Shown here piece after piece: positions 16,322 through 25,950 of a stretch of 64,000 nt of DNA. Below the pieces are notes generated by a model, which worked only from the letters and a program-made list of their open reading frames with translations, searched no databases and had not been told where the DNA came from. Position 1 is the stretch's first letter. Each line of letters opens with the position of its first letter. Made by a program: the position numbers and the translations under genes. Source of the stretch: Massilia niastensis DSM 21313 (GTDB taxonomy: Bacteria > Pseudomonadota > Gammaproteobacteria > Burkholderiales > Burkholderiaceae_D); the NCBI RefSeq assembly GCF_000382345.1, contig NZ_KB908088.1, forward strand, positions 22,671 through 86,670. Direction: 5' to 3'.

Positions 16322-19300
16322 ATGCATTCTGCACCCACCCTGCAACGCTACCTTGCCATGTCGGTCCTGGCGCTGTCCGCCGGCCCGGCACTGGCCGCGC
16401 CGCTCGGCAACCTGCGCACGTTCAGTGCAGGCCAGTCCGACGGACCATCCTGGGATCTCGCCTCCGACTCGGGCGCCCGTGTGCGGGTGAGCCTGCCGCG
16501 TGCCGACGTGGTACGCATCCAGGCGGCGCGCAAGGAGTTCACCGGCCCGGGAGACAAGGCCGCGCCGATCGTCGTGGCCACGGCCACTGGCGACGTGCGG
16601 CACGAATTCATGGAAGAGAAAGGCCAGCTGGTGATCCGTACCGAGGCGCTGACGCTGCGGATCGACCGCAAACCCTTGCGCTTCACCCTGTATCGTGCCG
16701 GAGAAGCCGCGCCGCTGTGGCGGGAAGTGCAGGCCATCGACCTTGGCGACAGCCGCAGCGTGCAGGTGATCTCGAGCGACAAGGCGGAGCGCTTCTTCGG
16801 CGGCGGGCAGCAGAATGGCCGCTACGAATTCAAGGGGCGCGAGCTGCAGGTATCGTATTCGGGCGGATGGGAAGAGGGCGACCGTCCGAACCCGGCGCCG
16901 TTCCTGATGAGTTCACGTGGCTGGGGCATGCTGCGCAACAGCTGGGCGGACGGCAGCTATGACCTGCGCGAACCGGAACAGGCCACGCTGCAGCACGCGG
17001 AGGGACGCTTCGACGCCTATTACTTCGTCGGCAAGTCGATCCGTGACGTGCTGGCCCGCTATACCGAATGGACCGGCCGCGCGCGCCTGCTGCCGCGCTG
17101 GGCGCTCGAATACGGCGATGCCGATTGCTATAACGACGGCGACAACGTCAGGAAGCCGGGCACGGTCCCGCGCGGCTGGAGCGATGGCCCGACCGGCAAG
17201 ACCCCGAACGTGATCGACAGCGTCGCCCGCAAGTACCGCGAACACGACATGCCGGGCGGCTGGATCCTGCCGAACGACGGCTACGGTTGCGGCTACAGCG
17301 CGCTGCCGGAAACCGTCCAGGGCCTGGCGAAGCTGGGCTTTCGCACGGGCTTGTGGACCGAGAACGGCGTCGACAAGATCGCCTGGGAAGTCGGCAAGGC
17401 CGGCAGCCGCGCGCAGAAACTGGACGTGGCCTGGACCGGCAAGGGCTACCAGTTTTCGCTGGACGCCAGCAAGGCGGCGTACGACGGCATCCTGAACAAT
17501 TCCGACAGCCGTCCCTTCATCTGGACCGTCATGGGCTGGGCCGGCACGCAGCGCTATGCGGTGGCCTGGACCGGCGACCAGAGCGCCAGCTGGGACTACA
17601 TCCGCTGGCACATCCCGACCCTGATCGGTTCGGGCCTGTCCGGCCAGGCCTACGCCACCGGCGACGTCGATGCGATCTTCGGCGGCAGTCCCGAGACCTA
17701 CACCCGCGACCTGCAGTGGAAGAGCTTCACGCCGGTGCTGATGGGAATGTCGGGCTGGTCGGCCGCCGCGCGCAAGCATCCATGGTGGTTCGACGAGCCC
17801 TACCGCAGCATCAACCGCCGCTACCTCAAGCTCAAGATGCGGCTGACGCCCTACATGTACACCCTGGCGCGCGAAGCGGAGCAGACCGGCGCGCCGCTGG
17901 TCCGCGGGCTGATGTGGGACTATCCGAACGATCCGCATGCCCTCGACGAAACCCACCGGTACCAGTTCCTGCTCGGGCGCGACCTGCTGGTGGCGCCGGT
18001 GTACCGCAGCCAGGCCGTCAGCCAGGGCTGGCGCAAGGGCATCCACCTGCCGCAGGGTCGCTGGATCGATTACTGGGACGGGCGCCAGGTGACGGCCGGA
18101 CCGGAAGGCAGGACCATCGACCTGCAGGTCACACTGGACAAGCTGCCGGTGTTCGTACGCGCTGGTGCAATCGTGCCGATGTATCCGGAGATGCTGTACG
18201 ACGGACACAAGCCAAAGGACAGGCTGACGCTCGACCTGTACCCGCAGGGCGACTCCGAGTATGTGCTGTATGAGGACGACGGCAACACGCGCCGTTACCA
18301 GGAAGGCGCGTTCAGCCGGCAGAAGATCGCCATGCGCGAGGCCGGCGGCAAGGTGGAAGTCACGATCCACCCGGTCGAAGGCGCCTATGACGGGCAGGAA
18401 GCCGAGCGTGGCTACAGCCTGCGCCTGCCGAGCCGCCAGCGCCCCGCCATGGTGGCGGCAGGTGGCGCCAGCCTGCCGGAACTGGCCAGCCGCGAGGCCT
18501 TGGACGATGCCAGCCAGGGCTGGTACTTCGACGGCGCCGAACGGCTCGGCACGGTCCACGTCAAAGTGCCGAAGCACGACATCCGTGTTCCGCTCGGTTT
18601 CGTGCTCCAGGGCCTGACGGCGGCAGCCGGCGACGAGGCCTTCCCCGCCGCGCCGGTGCCGGGCCGCGCCCTGCCTCCGGATGCGATGGTCGTGGTGAAC
18701 CGCCCAGCCGAAGAACCAGGTCATCCGATGGAAAACGCATTCGACGGCAACCAGGCTACCTGGTTCCGTACCGTGCGCAGCCAGGCCGTCAAGAGCGGCG
18801 CCCACGAATGGGTGATCGGTTTCACCGAACGCCGCCTGGTGGACGGCATCGAGATCGCGCCGCGCAGCGACGCCAACTGGAAGCACGGCCAGGGGCGCGA
18901 CTACGAGGTCTACATCGCCGACAGCAATGGCGAGTGGGGTGCTCCGGTCAAGCGGGGACGCCTGGCACTGTCGAAGGACATGCAGTCGATCGCCTTCCCG
19001 GCCACGGCCGGGCGCCTGCTGCGCTTCCGCGTGCTCGGCACCCAGAACCCGGACGGCAGCGGCGCCGCCGCGACCGATCCGATGGTGACGGCCGTCTCGG
19101 CCGATGCGCCGGCGCGCGCCTTCGATGCAGCGGTGCCTGCCGAAGTGGCCCCAATCACGCTGTCCGAGTTCCGCGTGCTCGAGCACCTCGTTCCGGAAGG
19201 CCAGGAGCTGCGGCGCCATCTGTCCGACCTGCCGCTGCCGAACAGCCTCGGGCGCGACAAGCCGGCAAGCAAGGCAAGCGAGATGCGCATGAACGGACTG

Positions 19301-19636
19301 CGCTTCAACAAGGGCATCGGCATGGGGCCATCCGGCCGCCTCGACCTGCGACTGGGCGGCACCTGGAACCTGCTGCGCGCCGACCTGGGCGTGGACGACA
19401 GCTGCCGCAGCGCCGGAGGACTGCGCTTCCAGGTCTGGAGCGGCGAGCGCCTGCTGTACGACAGCGGCCTGGTCAAGGCGCCGGGCGTGGTCAAGCCGGA
19501 GATCGATGTCCGCGGCCTGGGGCAGCTCAGCCTGCGCACCCTGGGCGCGACCGGAACCCAGCCGTCCCGCACCTGCGGCAACTGGGCCAACGCCGTACTG
19601 ACAGGCACGGAAGGCGCCTCGGTCAGCCTGCGCTAA
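16322..19636 (+). CDS. Secreted GH31 glycosidase with CBM32 and NPCBM modules, probable alpha-N-acetylgalactosaminidase
   Basis: 1104 residues with a signal peptide (hydrophobic run ending ALAA, about residue 26). The GH31 N-terminal and barrel domains span about 30-620; candidate catalytic aspartates are D381 in FSLDAS and D419 in WTGDQSASW, in the positions expected for nucleophile and acid/base. A C-terminal beta region is followed by an F5/8-type C (CBM32) module near 790-900 and an NPCBM module near 950-1104. A GH31 subgroup hydrolyses alpha-GalNAc, and the neighbours (GH109, Aga operon) make that the best prediction over alpha-glucosidase. It heads the plus-strand operon controlled from 16257. 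Confidence 0.85.
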   Translation: MHSAPTLQRYLAMSVLALSAGPALAAPLGNLRTFSAGQSDGPSWDLASDSGARVRVSLPRADVVRIQAARKEFTGPGDKAAPIVVATATGDVRHEFMEEKGQLVIRTEALTLRIDRKPLRFTLYRAGEAAPLWREVQAIDLGDSRSVQVISSDKAERFFGGGQQNGRYEFKGRELQVSYSGGWEEGDRPNPAPFLMSSRGWGMLRNSWADGSYDLREPEQATLQHAEGRFDAYYFVGKSIRDVLARYTEWTGRARLLPRWALEYGDADCYNDGDNVRKPGTVPRGWSDGPTGKTPNVIDSVARKYREHDMPGGWILPNDGYGCGYSALPETVQGLAKLGFRTGLWTENGVDKIAWEVGKAGSRAQKLDVAWTGKGYQFSLDASKAAYDGILNNSDSRPFIWTVMGWAGTQRYAVAWTGDQSASWDYIRWHIPTLIGSGLSGQAYATGDVDAIFGGSPETYTRDLQWKSFTPVLMGMSGWSAAARKHPWWFDEPYRSINRRYLKLKMRLTPYMYTLAREAEQTGAPLVRGLMWDYPNDPHALDETHRYQFLLGRDLLVAPVYRSQAVSQGWRKGIHLPQGRWIDYWDGRQVTAGPEGRTIDLQVTLDKLPVFVRAGAIVPMYPEMLYDGHKPKDRLTLDLYPQGDSEYVLYEDDGNTRRYQEGAFSRQKIAMREAGGKVEVTIHPVEGAYDGQEAERGYSLRLPSRQRPAMVAAGGASLPELASREALDDASQGWYFDGAERLGTVHVKVPKHDIRVPLGFVLQGLTAAAGDEAFPAAPVPGRALPPDAMVVVNRPAEEPGHPMENAFDGNQATWFRTVRSQAVKSGAHEWVIGFTERRLVDGIEIAPRSDANWKHGQGRDYEVYIADSNGEWGAPVKRGRLALSKDMQSIAFPATAGRLLRFRVLGTQNPDGSGAAATDPMVTAVSADAPARAFDAAVPAEVAPITLSEFRVLEHLVPEGQELRRHLSDLPLPNSLGRDKPASKASEMRMNGLRFNKGIGMGPSGRLDLRLGGTWNLLRADLGVDDSCRSAGGLRFQVWSGERLLYDSGLVKAPGVVKPEIDVRGLGQLSLRTLGATGTQPSRTCGNWANAVLTGTEGASVSLR

Positions 19637-19662
19637 CCCCTTCCACCGATACACCACTGGCA

Positions 19663-19690
19663 GAGCCCCTCTTCGGACGGGGAGGGGCTC
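19663..19690 (+). other. Intercistronic stem-loop between the GH31 and GH109 genes
   Basis: Perfect 9-bp stem GAGCCCCTC (19663-19671) with GAGGGGCTC (19682-19690), loop of 10 nt, no T-run. It may stabilise or partly attenuate the transcript between the two genes. Confidence 0.55.
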
Positions 19691-19727
19691 CTGCATCCCT
19701 CGACTTTGAAAAAGAACGGAACAGCAT

Positions 19728-21089
19728 ATGAAGCGACGCAATTTTCTTTCCCTGGGTTCGGCGCTGGCCGGTAGTGCGCTGTACGCCGGCGCGCTGCCGG
19801 GCGCCGCGGCGGCAAGCCGCGACCGGCTCCGGATCGGCATGATCGGCACCGGCATGCGCGGCCGGGTGCTGCTGCGCGAACTGGTGCGCCGCGACGACGT
19901 CGAGGTGGTGGCGCTGTGCGACATCGAGCCGGTCATGCTCGGCAAGGCGCTCGAGATCGTCGCCCAGGCGGGCAAGGCGCGTCCGGCCACCTTCGGCGAG
20001 GACGGCGACGGCCTTGCCTACCGGCGCATGCTCGATGCCGGCCGGCTGGATGGCGTCATCATCGCCACGCCCTGGGAATTCCATGCGCAGATGGCGATCG
20101 ACGCGATGCAGGCAAAGGTGGCGGTGGGTTGCGAGGTGGTGGCCGGCGTGACGCTGCAGGACCACTGGGACGTGCTCGACGTCCAGCTCAAGACCGGCAC
20201 GCCCTACATGCTGCTGGAGAACGTCTGCTACCGGCGCGACGTCCTGGCCGTGCTGCGGATGGTGCGCTCGGGCCTGTTCGGCGAACTGGTGCACATGCAG
20301 GGCGGCTACCAGCACGATTTGCGCGCCGTGAAGTTCAACAGCGGCGACCCGGAGAAACCCTACGGCGGCGGCGTCGAATTCGGGCCGCGCGGCTGGTCCG
20401 AAGCGCGTTGGCGCACCCAGCACTCGGTACGCCGCAACGGCGAGCTGTATCCGAGCCACGGCATCGGCCCGTGCGCCATGTACGCCAACATCAACCGCGG
20501 CAACCGCTTCACCCGCATCAACAGCTTCGCCTCCAAGGCGGCGGGACTGCACGACTACGTGGTGCAGCAGGGCGGCAAGGATCATCCGAACGCCAGCACG
20601 CAGTTCCGCCTGGGCGACATCGTCACGACCACGCTCGCCTGCGACAACGGCGAGACCATCGTGCTCCAGCACGACACCTCGCTGCCGCGCCCGTATTCGC
20701 TGGGCTTCCGGGTGCAGGGGACGCGCGGCCTGTGGATGGACCTGAACCGGTCGGTGCACGTCGAGGGCGTCAGCAAGCCGCACGAATGGGACGACTTCAA
20801 GCTGTGGCTGGACAAGTACGACCACCCGCTGTGGCGCCGCCTGGGAGAGCGCGCCGCCGGCGCCGGACACGGCGGCATGGACTTCTTCGTGATCCACGCC
20901 TTCGTCGAGGCGCTGAAGGAAAACGCCCCGATGCCGATCGATATCTACGACGCCATCACCTGGAGCGCGATCACGCCGCTGTCCGAGCAGTCGATCGCCC
21001 TCGGCTTCCAGACGCTCGACTTCCCCGACTTCACGGGCGGCCGCTGGCGCACCCGCAAGCCGATCTTCGCCTTCGACGACCGCTATTGA
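19728..21089 (+). CDS. GH109 alpha-N-acetylgalactosaminidase, Tat-exported
   Basis: 453 residues. A twin-arginine signal peptide (KRRNFLSLGSALAG...) precedes a Gfo/Idh/MocA fold with the NAD-binding RIGMIGTGMRGR motif (about 34-45). Family GH109 uses bound NAD in a redox elimination mechanism; the conserved YPSHGIGP segment supplies the active-site histidine (about H244), and YGGGVEFGPRGWSEA and GGMDFFV are also typical. It would release terminal alpha-GalNAc in the periplasm. Tat export fits the need to fold with NAD before secretion. It is the second gene of the GalNAc release operon. Confidence 0.88.
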   Translation: MKRRNFLSLGSALAGSALYAGALPGAAAASRDRLRIGMIGTGMRGRVLLRELVRRDDVEVVALCDIEPVMLGKALEIVAQAGKARPATFGEDGDGLAYRRMLDAGRLDGVIIATPWEFHAQMAIDAMQAKVAVGCEVVAGVTLQDHWDVLDVQLKTGTPYMLLENVCYRRDVLAVLRMVRSGLFGELVHMQGGYQHDLRAVKFNSGDPEKPYGGGVEFGPRGWSEARWRTQHSVRRNGELYPSHGIGPCAMYANINRGNRFTRINSFASKAAGLHDYVVQQGGKDHPNASTQFRLGDIVTTTLACDNGETIVLQHDTSLPRPYSLGFRVQGTRGLWMDLNRSVHVEGVSKPHEWDDFKLWLDKYDHPLWRRLGERAAGAGHGGMDFFVIHAFVEALKENAPMPIDIYDAITWSAITPLSEQSIALGFQTLDFPDFTGGRWRTRKPIFAFDDRY

Positions 21090-21127
21090 GCCGTACCCAT
21101 GCCGCTCCACTCACTCGGGGAAACCAG

Positions 21128-22372
21128 ATGAAATCCAGCACGCTGATGTTGAATGCCGCGCTCTTCCTGCTTGCCTGCGGCGAGCCGCAGGCGGCTCCGC
21201 TGACCGTGGCCCTGGCGGGGAACGCCTTCGTCACCGCCGCCGGCGCCGGCGCGACCGAGGAAATCAACGCCAATGGCCTGGCCAACTGGACCGACCCGGC
21301 CACCGTGACCAGCATCTGGTTCAGGATGGCGCAGGCCGGCAGCGCCGCCGTCAGCCTGGATGCGCGCCTGGCCGGCAGCAGGCACAGCAGGATCCGCGTC
21401 ACGGTCGACGGTACCCCGTTCGACGTCAAGCTGACCCAGGGCGCGAACAAGGCCGTCAAGGTGGGGACGCTCAGGCTGCCCGCCGGTTATGTCCGGGTCG
21501 ACCTGCAAGGCATCAGCAAGGACGGCGGCTACTTCGGCGACGTCTCCGGCCTGAAGCTGGACACGACGGCGGGCGTCGATTACGCGTCCGACGCAGCCAA
21601 GCATTACTGGTCGCGGCGGGGACCATCGGTCCACCTGGGCTATACCGTACCGGCGAACACCGAGTACTTCTACAGCGAAGTCACGGTGCCTCCTGGCCAG
21701 GACACGATCGGGTCCTACTACATGGCCAACGGCTTCACTGGCGGCTACTTCGGCATCCAGGTCAAGTCGCCGTCGGAGCGCTGGGTGCTGTTCTCGGTCT
21801 GGGACGCCGAGAACGGCGACCAGACCAGGCTGGTGGGCAAGGGCGCGGGCGTGGTGGACAACGGCTTCGGCGGCGAAGGCACCGGCGGCCAGTCCTACCT
21901 CGTCTACGACTGGGTGGCCGGCAACACCTACCGCTTCCTCACCCGCGCGCGTCCGGATGGCGAGGGCGGCACCGATTTCTCGGCCTGGTTCTTCGCACCG
22001 GAAAGCGGCGCCTGGCGCTACATCGCCACCTGGAAGCGGCCGGCGACGACCACCTACCATGCCGGCGTCTACTCCTTCCTGGAGAACTTCATCGACACCA
22101 AAGGCTACCTGGGCCGCCTGGCCGAGCATGGCAACCAGTGGGCGCGCACGGCATCCGGCGCCTGGAGCGAGATCACGACGGCGCGGTTCACCGGCGACGC
22201 CACCGCCAGGAAGGCCCAGCGCATGGACTACGCCGGCGGGCTGCGCAACGGCGGCTTCTACCTGCGCAACGGCGGCTTCTTCAGCGACCGCGTGCCGCTG
22301 GACCAGCACTTTACCCGTGGCGCGACCGGCAGCGCGCCTGCGGTCGACGTCGACACGCTGCCGCTGCAGTAG
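21128..22372 (+). CDS. Secreted DUF5077/DUF3472-type protein
   Basis: 414 residues with a signal peptide (start MKSSTLML, cleavage near ACGEPQAAP). The N-terminal part (about 25-150) resembles a galactose-binding-like DUF5077 module. The rest carries the DUF3472 hallmark HYWSRRGPSVHLGY, FTGGYFGIQVKSPSERWVLF and YSFLENFIDTKGYLGR. Function is unknown; such proteins occur in polysaccharide utilisation loci and are thought to bind glycans. The ATG at 21128 has GGGGAAA upstream; the longer upstream frame is an antisense-like shadow of the GH109 gene. Confidence 0.8.
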   Translation: MKSSTLMLNAALFLLACGEPQAAPLTVALAGNAFVTAAGAGATEEINANGLANWTDPATVTSIWFRMAQAGSAAVSLDARLAGSRHSRIRVTVDGTPFDVKLTQGANKAVKVGTLRLPAGYVRVDLQGISKDGGYFGDVSGLKLDTTAGVDYASDAAKHYWSRRGPSVHLGYTVPANTEYFYSEVTVPPGQDTIGSYYMANGFTGGYFGIQVKSPSERWVLFSVWDAENGDQTRLVGKGAGVVDNGFGGEGTGGQSYLVYDWVAGNTYRFLTRARPDGEGGTDFSAWFFAPESGAWRYIATWKRPATTTYHAGVYSFLENFIDTKGYLGRLAEHGNQWARTASGAWSEITTARFTGDATARKAQRMDYAGGLRNGGFYLRNGGFFSDRVPLDQHFTRGATGSAPAVDVDTLPLQ

Positions 22373-22450
22373 CAGGCGCTGCGCGTTCCGTTTTTCAAAA
22401 GAGCCCTCGCCAGCGTGCGAAGGGCGATAACACATGACAAGGAGAGATAC

Positions 22451-25432
22451 GTGAAACTCAAGAAACTGATGGCTGCACTGGCGGCTGCGGGGATGGCGTC
22501 CGGCGCACTGGCCGCGGGCCAGGCGGACGAGAAGACTGCAAAGCCGGACGAAGGAAGCGGAAAGATGGCGCGGGTCGAGGTCACCGGCTCGAGCCTGAAG
22601 CGCATCAATGCGGAGACGGCGTCGCCGGTGCAGGTGATCGACGCCAGGCAGATCGAGAACATGGGCGCGCGCACGCTGATGCAGGTCCTGGACAACCTGC
22701 CCGCCGCGCGTCCCGCGCAGCAGGACTTCCGTTCGATGTTCACCGGTTCCGATGGCGGTTCGCAGGCCAACCTGCGCGGCCTGGGGGCGCAGGGAACGCT
22801 GGTGCTGCTGAACGGCCGCCGCCTGTCCTTCTATGGCGCACCGTCCGGCTTCCAGACCATGTTCGTGAACATCGATGCGATTCCCGCGGCGGCCATCGAG
22901 CGCATGGAGGTCCTGACCGACGGCGCGTCGGCGGTCTATGGCTCGGATGCGGTGGCGGGCGTCATCAACGTGATCACGAAGAAGAACTACCAGGGCCTGG
23001 AGGCCCGCGCCAGCCACGATTCCTCGGCCGAGGTCGACTCCTACGGCGAGCGCCAGGGCAGCCTGCTGTTCGGCACGGGCGACCTGGGCAGCGATGGCTA
23101 CAACGTGTACGGCTCGGTCAACGTATACCAGCGCGACCGCATTGCCTTGTCGGACACCTACGACAAGCGGCCGGCCCATTTCTACGTCAATAACCCGACC
23201 TTCATCCCGAATTTCCGCATCGGGACCGGCAGCGAGCCGGGCGTGATGAACCCGGGCACCTTCTTCGTCTTCGACCCGGCCAGGAACAACGCCCGCGTCC
23301 AGCGCGCCGTGGCGGGCTGCCCGACCTCGATCACCGAGGCGTCCGGCACCCGCTGCATCTGGAACACCTTGCCGTACTCGCTGGATACCGGTCCGACCTC
23401 GGACCGCGTCACCGGCTATCTCGCCGGCCGCATGCGCCTCAAAGGTGACCTGGAAGGCTTTGCGGAAGCCGCCTACACCCATATCAAGATGCGCGGCGAG
23501 AACGGCCCGCGCGCCTTCAACAGCGGCACCGCGAGCAACTGGTTCTCGCGCAACACCGGGACCCGGCTGAATACCTTCACCAATCCCTTCCTGGGACCGA
23601 ACAACGTCTACCTGAAGGGCCGGCTGGGTGCGGACATGGCCGCCACCATGGGCGGGGCCGCCGGCCTGAACTACCTGCTGCAGGACGCCGTCGGCCACTT
23701 CGGCCAGAAGAATATCGACGACAGCTACCGCGCGCTGGCCGGCCTGCGCGGCAGCGTGTTCGGCGACTGGGAATTCGAGACCGCGCTGAGCGTGGCCGGC
23801 AGCCACTCGACGCTGTACCAGACCACCAACATCAACACCAAAGGCTTCGAGAAGGCATTCGGCCCGTTCACGGTCGATCCGGTCACCGGCCGTACCTACA
23901 TCGCCGACAATCCGGCCTACAGGTTCGGCGAAATCAGCGAGGCCAACGCCGCGCTGCTGCGCGAGGCTTACCCGACCTTCGACATCCAGTCCTGGACCAA
24001 GCTGATCACCTGGGATGCGAAGATCGAGGGCACGCTGGCCAGGCTGGGCGGGCGCGAAGTGCGCGCCGCCTTCGGCACCAGCCTGATGCGCGAAAGCTTC
24101 GACACGCCCGGCAACGCCGACGCCGCGAATGGGCTGATTACCCAGCAGGGCGGCTCCTGGTTCGATGGCCGGCGCACCATCTCCGCGCTGTTCGGCGAAG
24201 TGGTGGTGCCGCTCACCGACACGCTGGAACTGAATGCCGCCGCCCGCCTGGACAAATACCCGAACTTCAGCGCCAACCTGGCGCCGAAGATCGGCGTCCA
24301 GTGGCGCGCCCGCCCCGAAGTGATGGTGCGCGGCACCTATTCCGAAGGCTTCCGGGCGCCCAACCTGGCGGAATCCGGTTCCGGCGGCGTGTTTGCGCAG
24401 GTGGGCGGCATCCGCGACACGGTGCGCTGCGACGAGACCAATGCGATCGCACGCCTGCTGCTGAAATCGGTCTCGGCGCCGGAGGCCGAACTGGGCAAGA
24501 ATTTGCTGAATTCGAACTGCTCGACCACGGCGGGCGGCCTGACGCCGCCGAATCCGGAGCTGCAGCCGGAGAAGGCGAGGATCGCGACCCTGGGCCTGGT
24601 GCTGCAGCCGGTCAGGGATGTCAGCATCTCGCTGGACTACTGGTTCGTGAACCGCCGCGATGAAATCGTGCGCCAGGACTTCAACCAACTGTTCACCGAG
24701 CTGGTCGACACCCACGGTCCCACCCTGGCCGGCACCGACCAGGCGATCCGTAACGACCTGACCGATGCCGACCGCGCCAACATGGCGGCAGTCGTCACCA
24801 TGTGCGCCAATCCGGCCAACGCGGCGGCCTGTGCCGGCGGCATTCCGACCTACTCGGTCGGCAACCTGGGCGGCTTGATCAACTCGTACATGAACCGTGG
24901 CCGCACCCTGGTCGACGGCTTCGACATCGATGCCCGTACCCGCATCTCGCTGGGCGAATTTGGAAGGCTGAACACGGGCGTGTCGGCGACGATCCGCAGG
25001 CGCGAGACCTACAACTACGAGGACGGCAGCGGCTTCTCGGGGAACTACGTCGGCTATTACAACTCGCCGCGCCTGCGTGCAACATTCAATGCCGACTGGG
25101 TGGTCCGCAACTTCACCACCAGCCTGTTCGTCAACTTCACGGGCAGGAGCAAATGGGCGTACGGGCCGTACGACACCGACAATACGCCGGCCAACTGCAC
25201 GGCGGCGTCCGTGTCGCTGCCCCAGGAGTTGTGCGACGGTGCGCCGTCGTACACGACGGTGAACCTGGGCTTCAACTGGAAACCGGTCACTAACCTGAAC
25301 CTTGGGCTGAACATCAAGAATGTTCTGGACAAGAAGCCAACTTACGACCCGAACGGCTGGGAGGGGTACAACCACAGCCAGAACCTGTTCGGACGCCAGT
25401 TCGCTTTCTCGGCCAGCTACAAGTTCTGGTAG
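22451..25432 (+). CDS. TonB-dependent receptor of the GalNAc locus
   Basis: 993 residues. The GTG start at 22451 has AAGGAGA upstream and yields a signal peptide MKLKKLMAALAAAGMASGALA. A plug domain follows (VEVTGSSLKRINAETASPVQVID, then MEVLTDGASAVYGSDAVAGVINVITKK), and the beta-barrel ends in the aromatic terminus SYKFW. Receptors of this class import glycan fragments or glycopeptides in Gram-negative glycan-degrading bacteria. As last gene of the operon it probably takes up alpha-GalNAc-containing oligosaccharides or released GalNAc conjugates. No SusD partner is present. Confidence 0.87.
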   Translation: MKLKKLMAALAAAGMASGALAAGQADEKTAKPDEGSGKMARVEVTGSSLKRINAETASPVQVIDARQIENMGARTLMQVLDNLPAARPAQQDFRSMFTGSDGGSQANLRGLGAQGTLVLLNGRRLSFYGAPSGFQTMFVNIDAIPAAAIERMEVLTDGASAVYGSDAVAGVINVITKKNYQGLEARASHDSSAEVDSYGERQGSLLFGTGDLGSDGYNVYGSVNVYQRDRIALSDTYDKRPAHFYVNNPTFIPNFRIGTGSEPGVMNPGTFFVFDPARNNARVQRAVAGCPTSITEASGTRCIWNTLPYSLDTGPTSDRVTGYLAGRMRLKGDLEGFAEAAYTHIKMRGENGPRAFNSGTASNWFSRNTGTRLNTFTNPFLGPNNVYLKGRLGADMAATMGGAAGLNYLLQDAVGHFGQKNIDDSYRALAGLRGSVFGDWEFETALSVAGSHSTLYQTTNINTKGFEKAFGPFTVDPVTGRTYIADNPAYRFGEISEANAALLREAYPTFDIQSWTKLITWDAKIEGTLARLGGREVRAAFGTSLMRESFDTPGNADAANGLITQQGGSWFDGRRTISALFGEVVVPLTDTLELNAAARLDKYPNFSANLAPKIGVQWRARPEVMVRGTYSEGFRAPNLAESGSGGVFAQVGGIRDTVRCDETNAIARLLLKSVSAPEAELGKNLLNSNCSTTAGGLTPPNPELQPEKARIATLGLVLQPVRDVSISLDYWFVNRRDEIVRQDFNQLFTELVDTHGPTLAGTDQAIRNDLTDADRANMAAVVTMCANPANAAACAGGIPTYSVGNLGGLINSYMNRGRTLVDGFDIDARTRISLGEFGRLNTGVSATIRRRETYNYEDGSGFSGNYVGYYNSPRLRATFNADWVVRNFTTSLFVNFTGRSKWAYGPYDTDNTPANCTAASVSLPQELCDGAPSYTTVNLGFNWKPVTNLNLGLNIKNVLDKKPTYDPNGWEGYNHSQNLFGRQFAFSASYKFW

Positions 25433-25574
25433 GTCGCCGTGATCGGTCCGCGTCGGCTTCCAGACCCGGTCCGGACCGGATAAGCAAGCTCGAGAGATGC
25501 GGACTGATCGCAGTAGCGCTGCAAGGAACTGCCGAGGCGCGCGTCGCTTCGGCATGTCGCCATGGATGGGCCAT

Positions 25575-25592
25575 ATAGTCCAAACGGACGAT
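25575..25592 (+). promoter_or_regulatory. Steroid-cluster operator 1: ATAGTCC-aaac-GGACGAT
   Basis: 18-bp inverted repeat; a -10-like TACGGT starts exactly 21 nt downstream (25614-25619). It drives the 56-aa membrane ORF and the MFS gene and marks the left boundary of the steroid regulon. Confidence 0.8.
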
Positions 25593-25659
25593 TGAATGCC
25601 CGCCGCGGAGCAGTACGGTAGACGCAGGCCTCCCGAACCCACTCTCCAAGGTGAGTATC

Positions 25660-25830
25660 ATGTCAATTGCCCGTTTTTGTACGCTCGTGCTGGTCGTCGT
25701 TGGCGTGGTGGGAATGGTTTGGCTCATCGCCCCCAGCGAACCTCAACCGAAAGCATTCCTCAACGAACTCCATGAATCGGTCGCTTCACGGGCCGGGGTG
25801 GAGAGGATTTTTCAGGGTTTCAGACATTGA
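25660..25830 (+). CDS. 56-residue single-helix membrane protein
   Basis: Starts MSIARFCTLVLVVVGVVGMV. One predicted membrane helix spans about residues 6-25, followed by a polar tail (SEPQPKAFLNELHESVASRAG). AAGGTGAG precedes the ATG, 67 nt downstream of operator 1, similar to the usual operator-to-start distance in this cluster, so it looks like a genuine first gene of the unit. I do not recognise it. A role as an accessory to the following transporter is only a guess. Confidence 0.5.
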   Translation: MSIARFCTLVLVVVGVVGMVWLIAPSEPQPKAFLNELHESVASRAGVERIFQGFRH

Positions 25831-25950
25831 GAACCATCTCGGCAAGTGCGTGCCCGGGCTGTCGCCCGAGCCGTCGCCGGACAAGGGCGCGCCATTCAGC
25901 CAGCCGGCGCGCTGATTGCCCACGTTCTCACACCTCATTCGCGAGTCACC

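Noticed and set aside
16913..19990. Long minus-strand frame opposite the GH31 gene
   Set aside because: Composition-driven shadow; no recognisable domain, while the opposite strand encodes a full GH31 enzyme.
21083..25642. Very long minus-strand frame of more than 1500 codons opposite the DUF3472 and TonB genes
   Set aside because: It is an antisense shadow produced by high GC codon bias; the plus-strand genes have signal peptides, domains and ribosome-binding sites.
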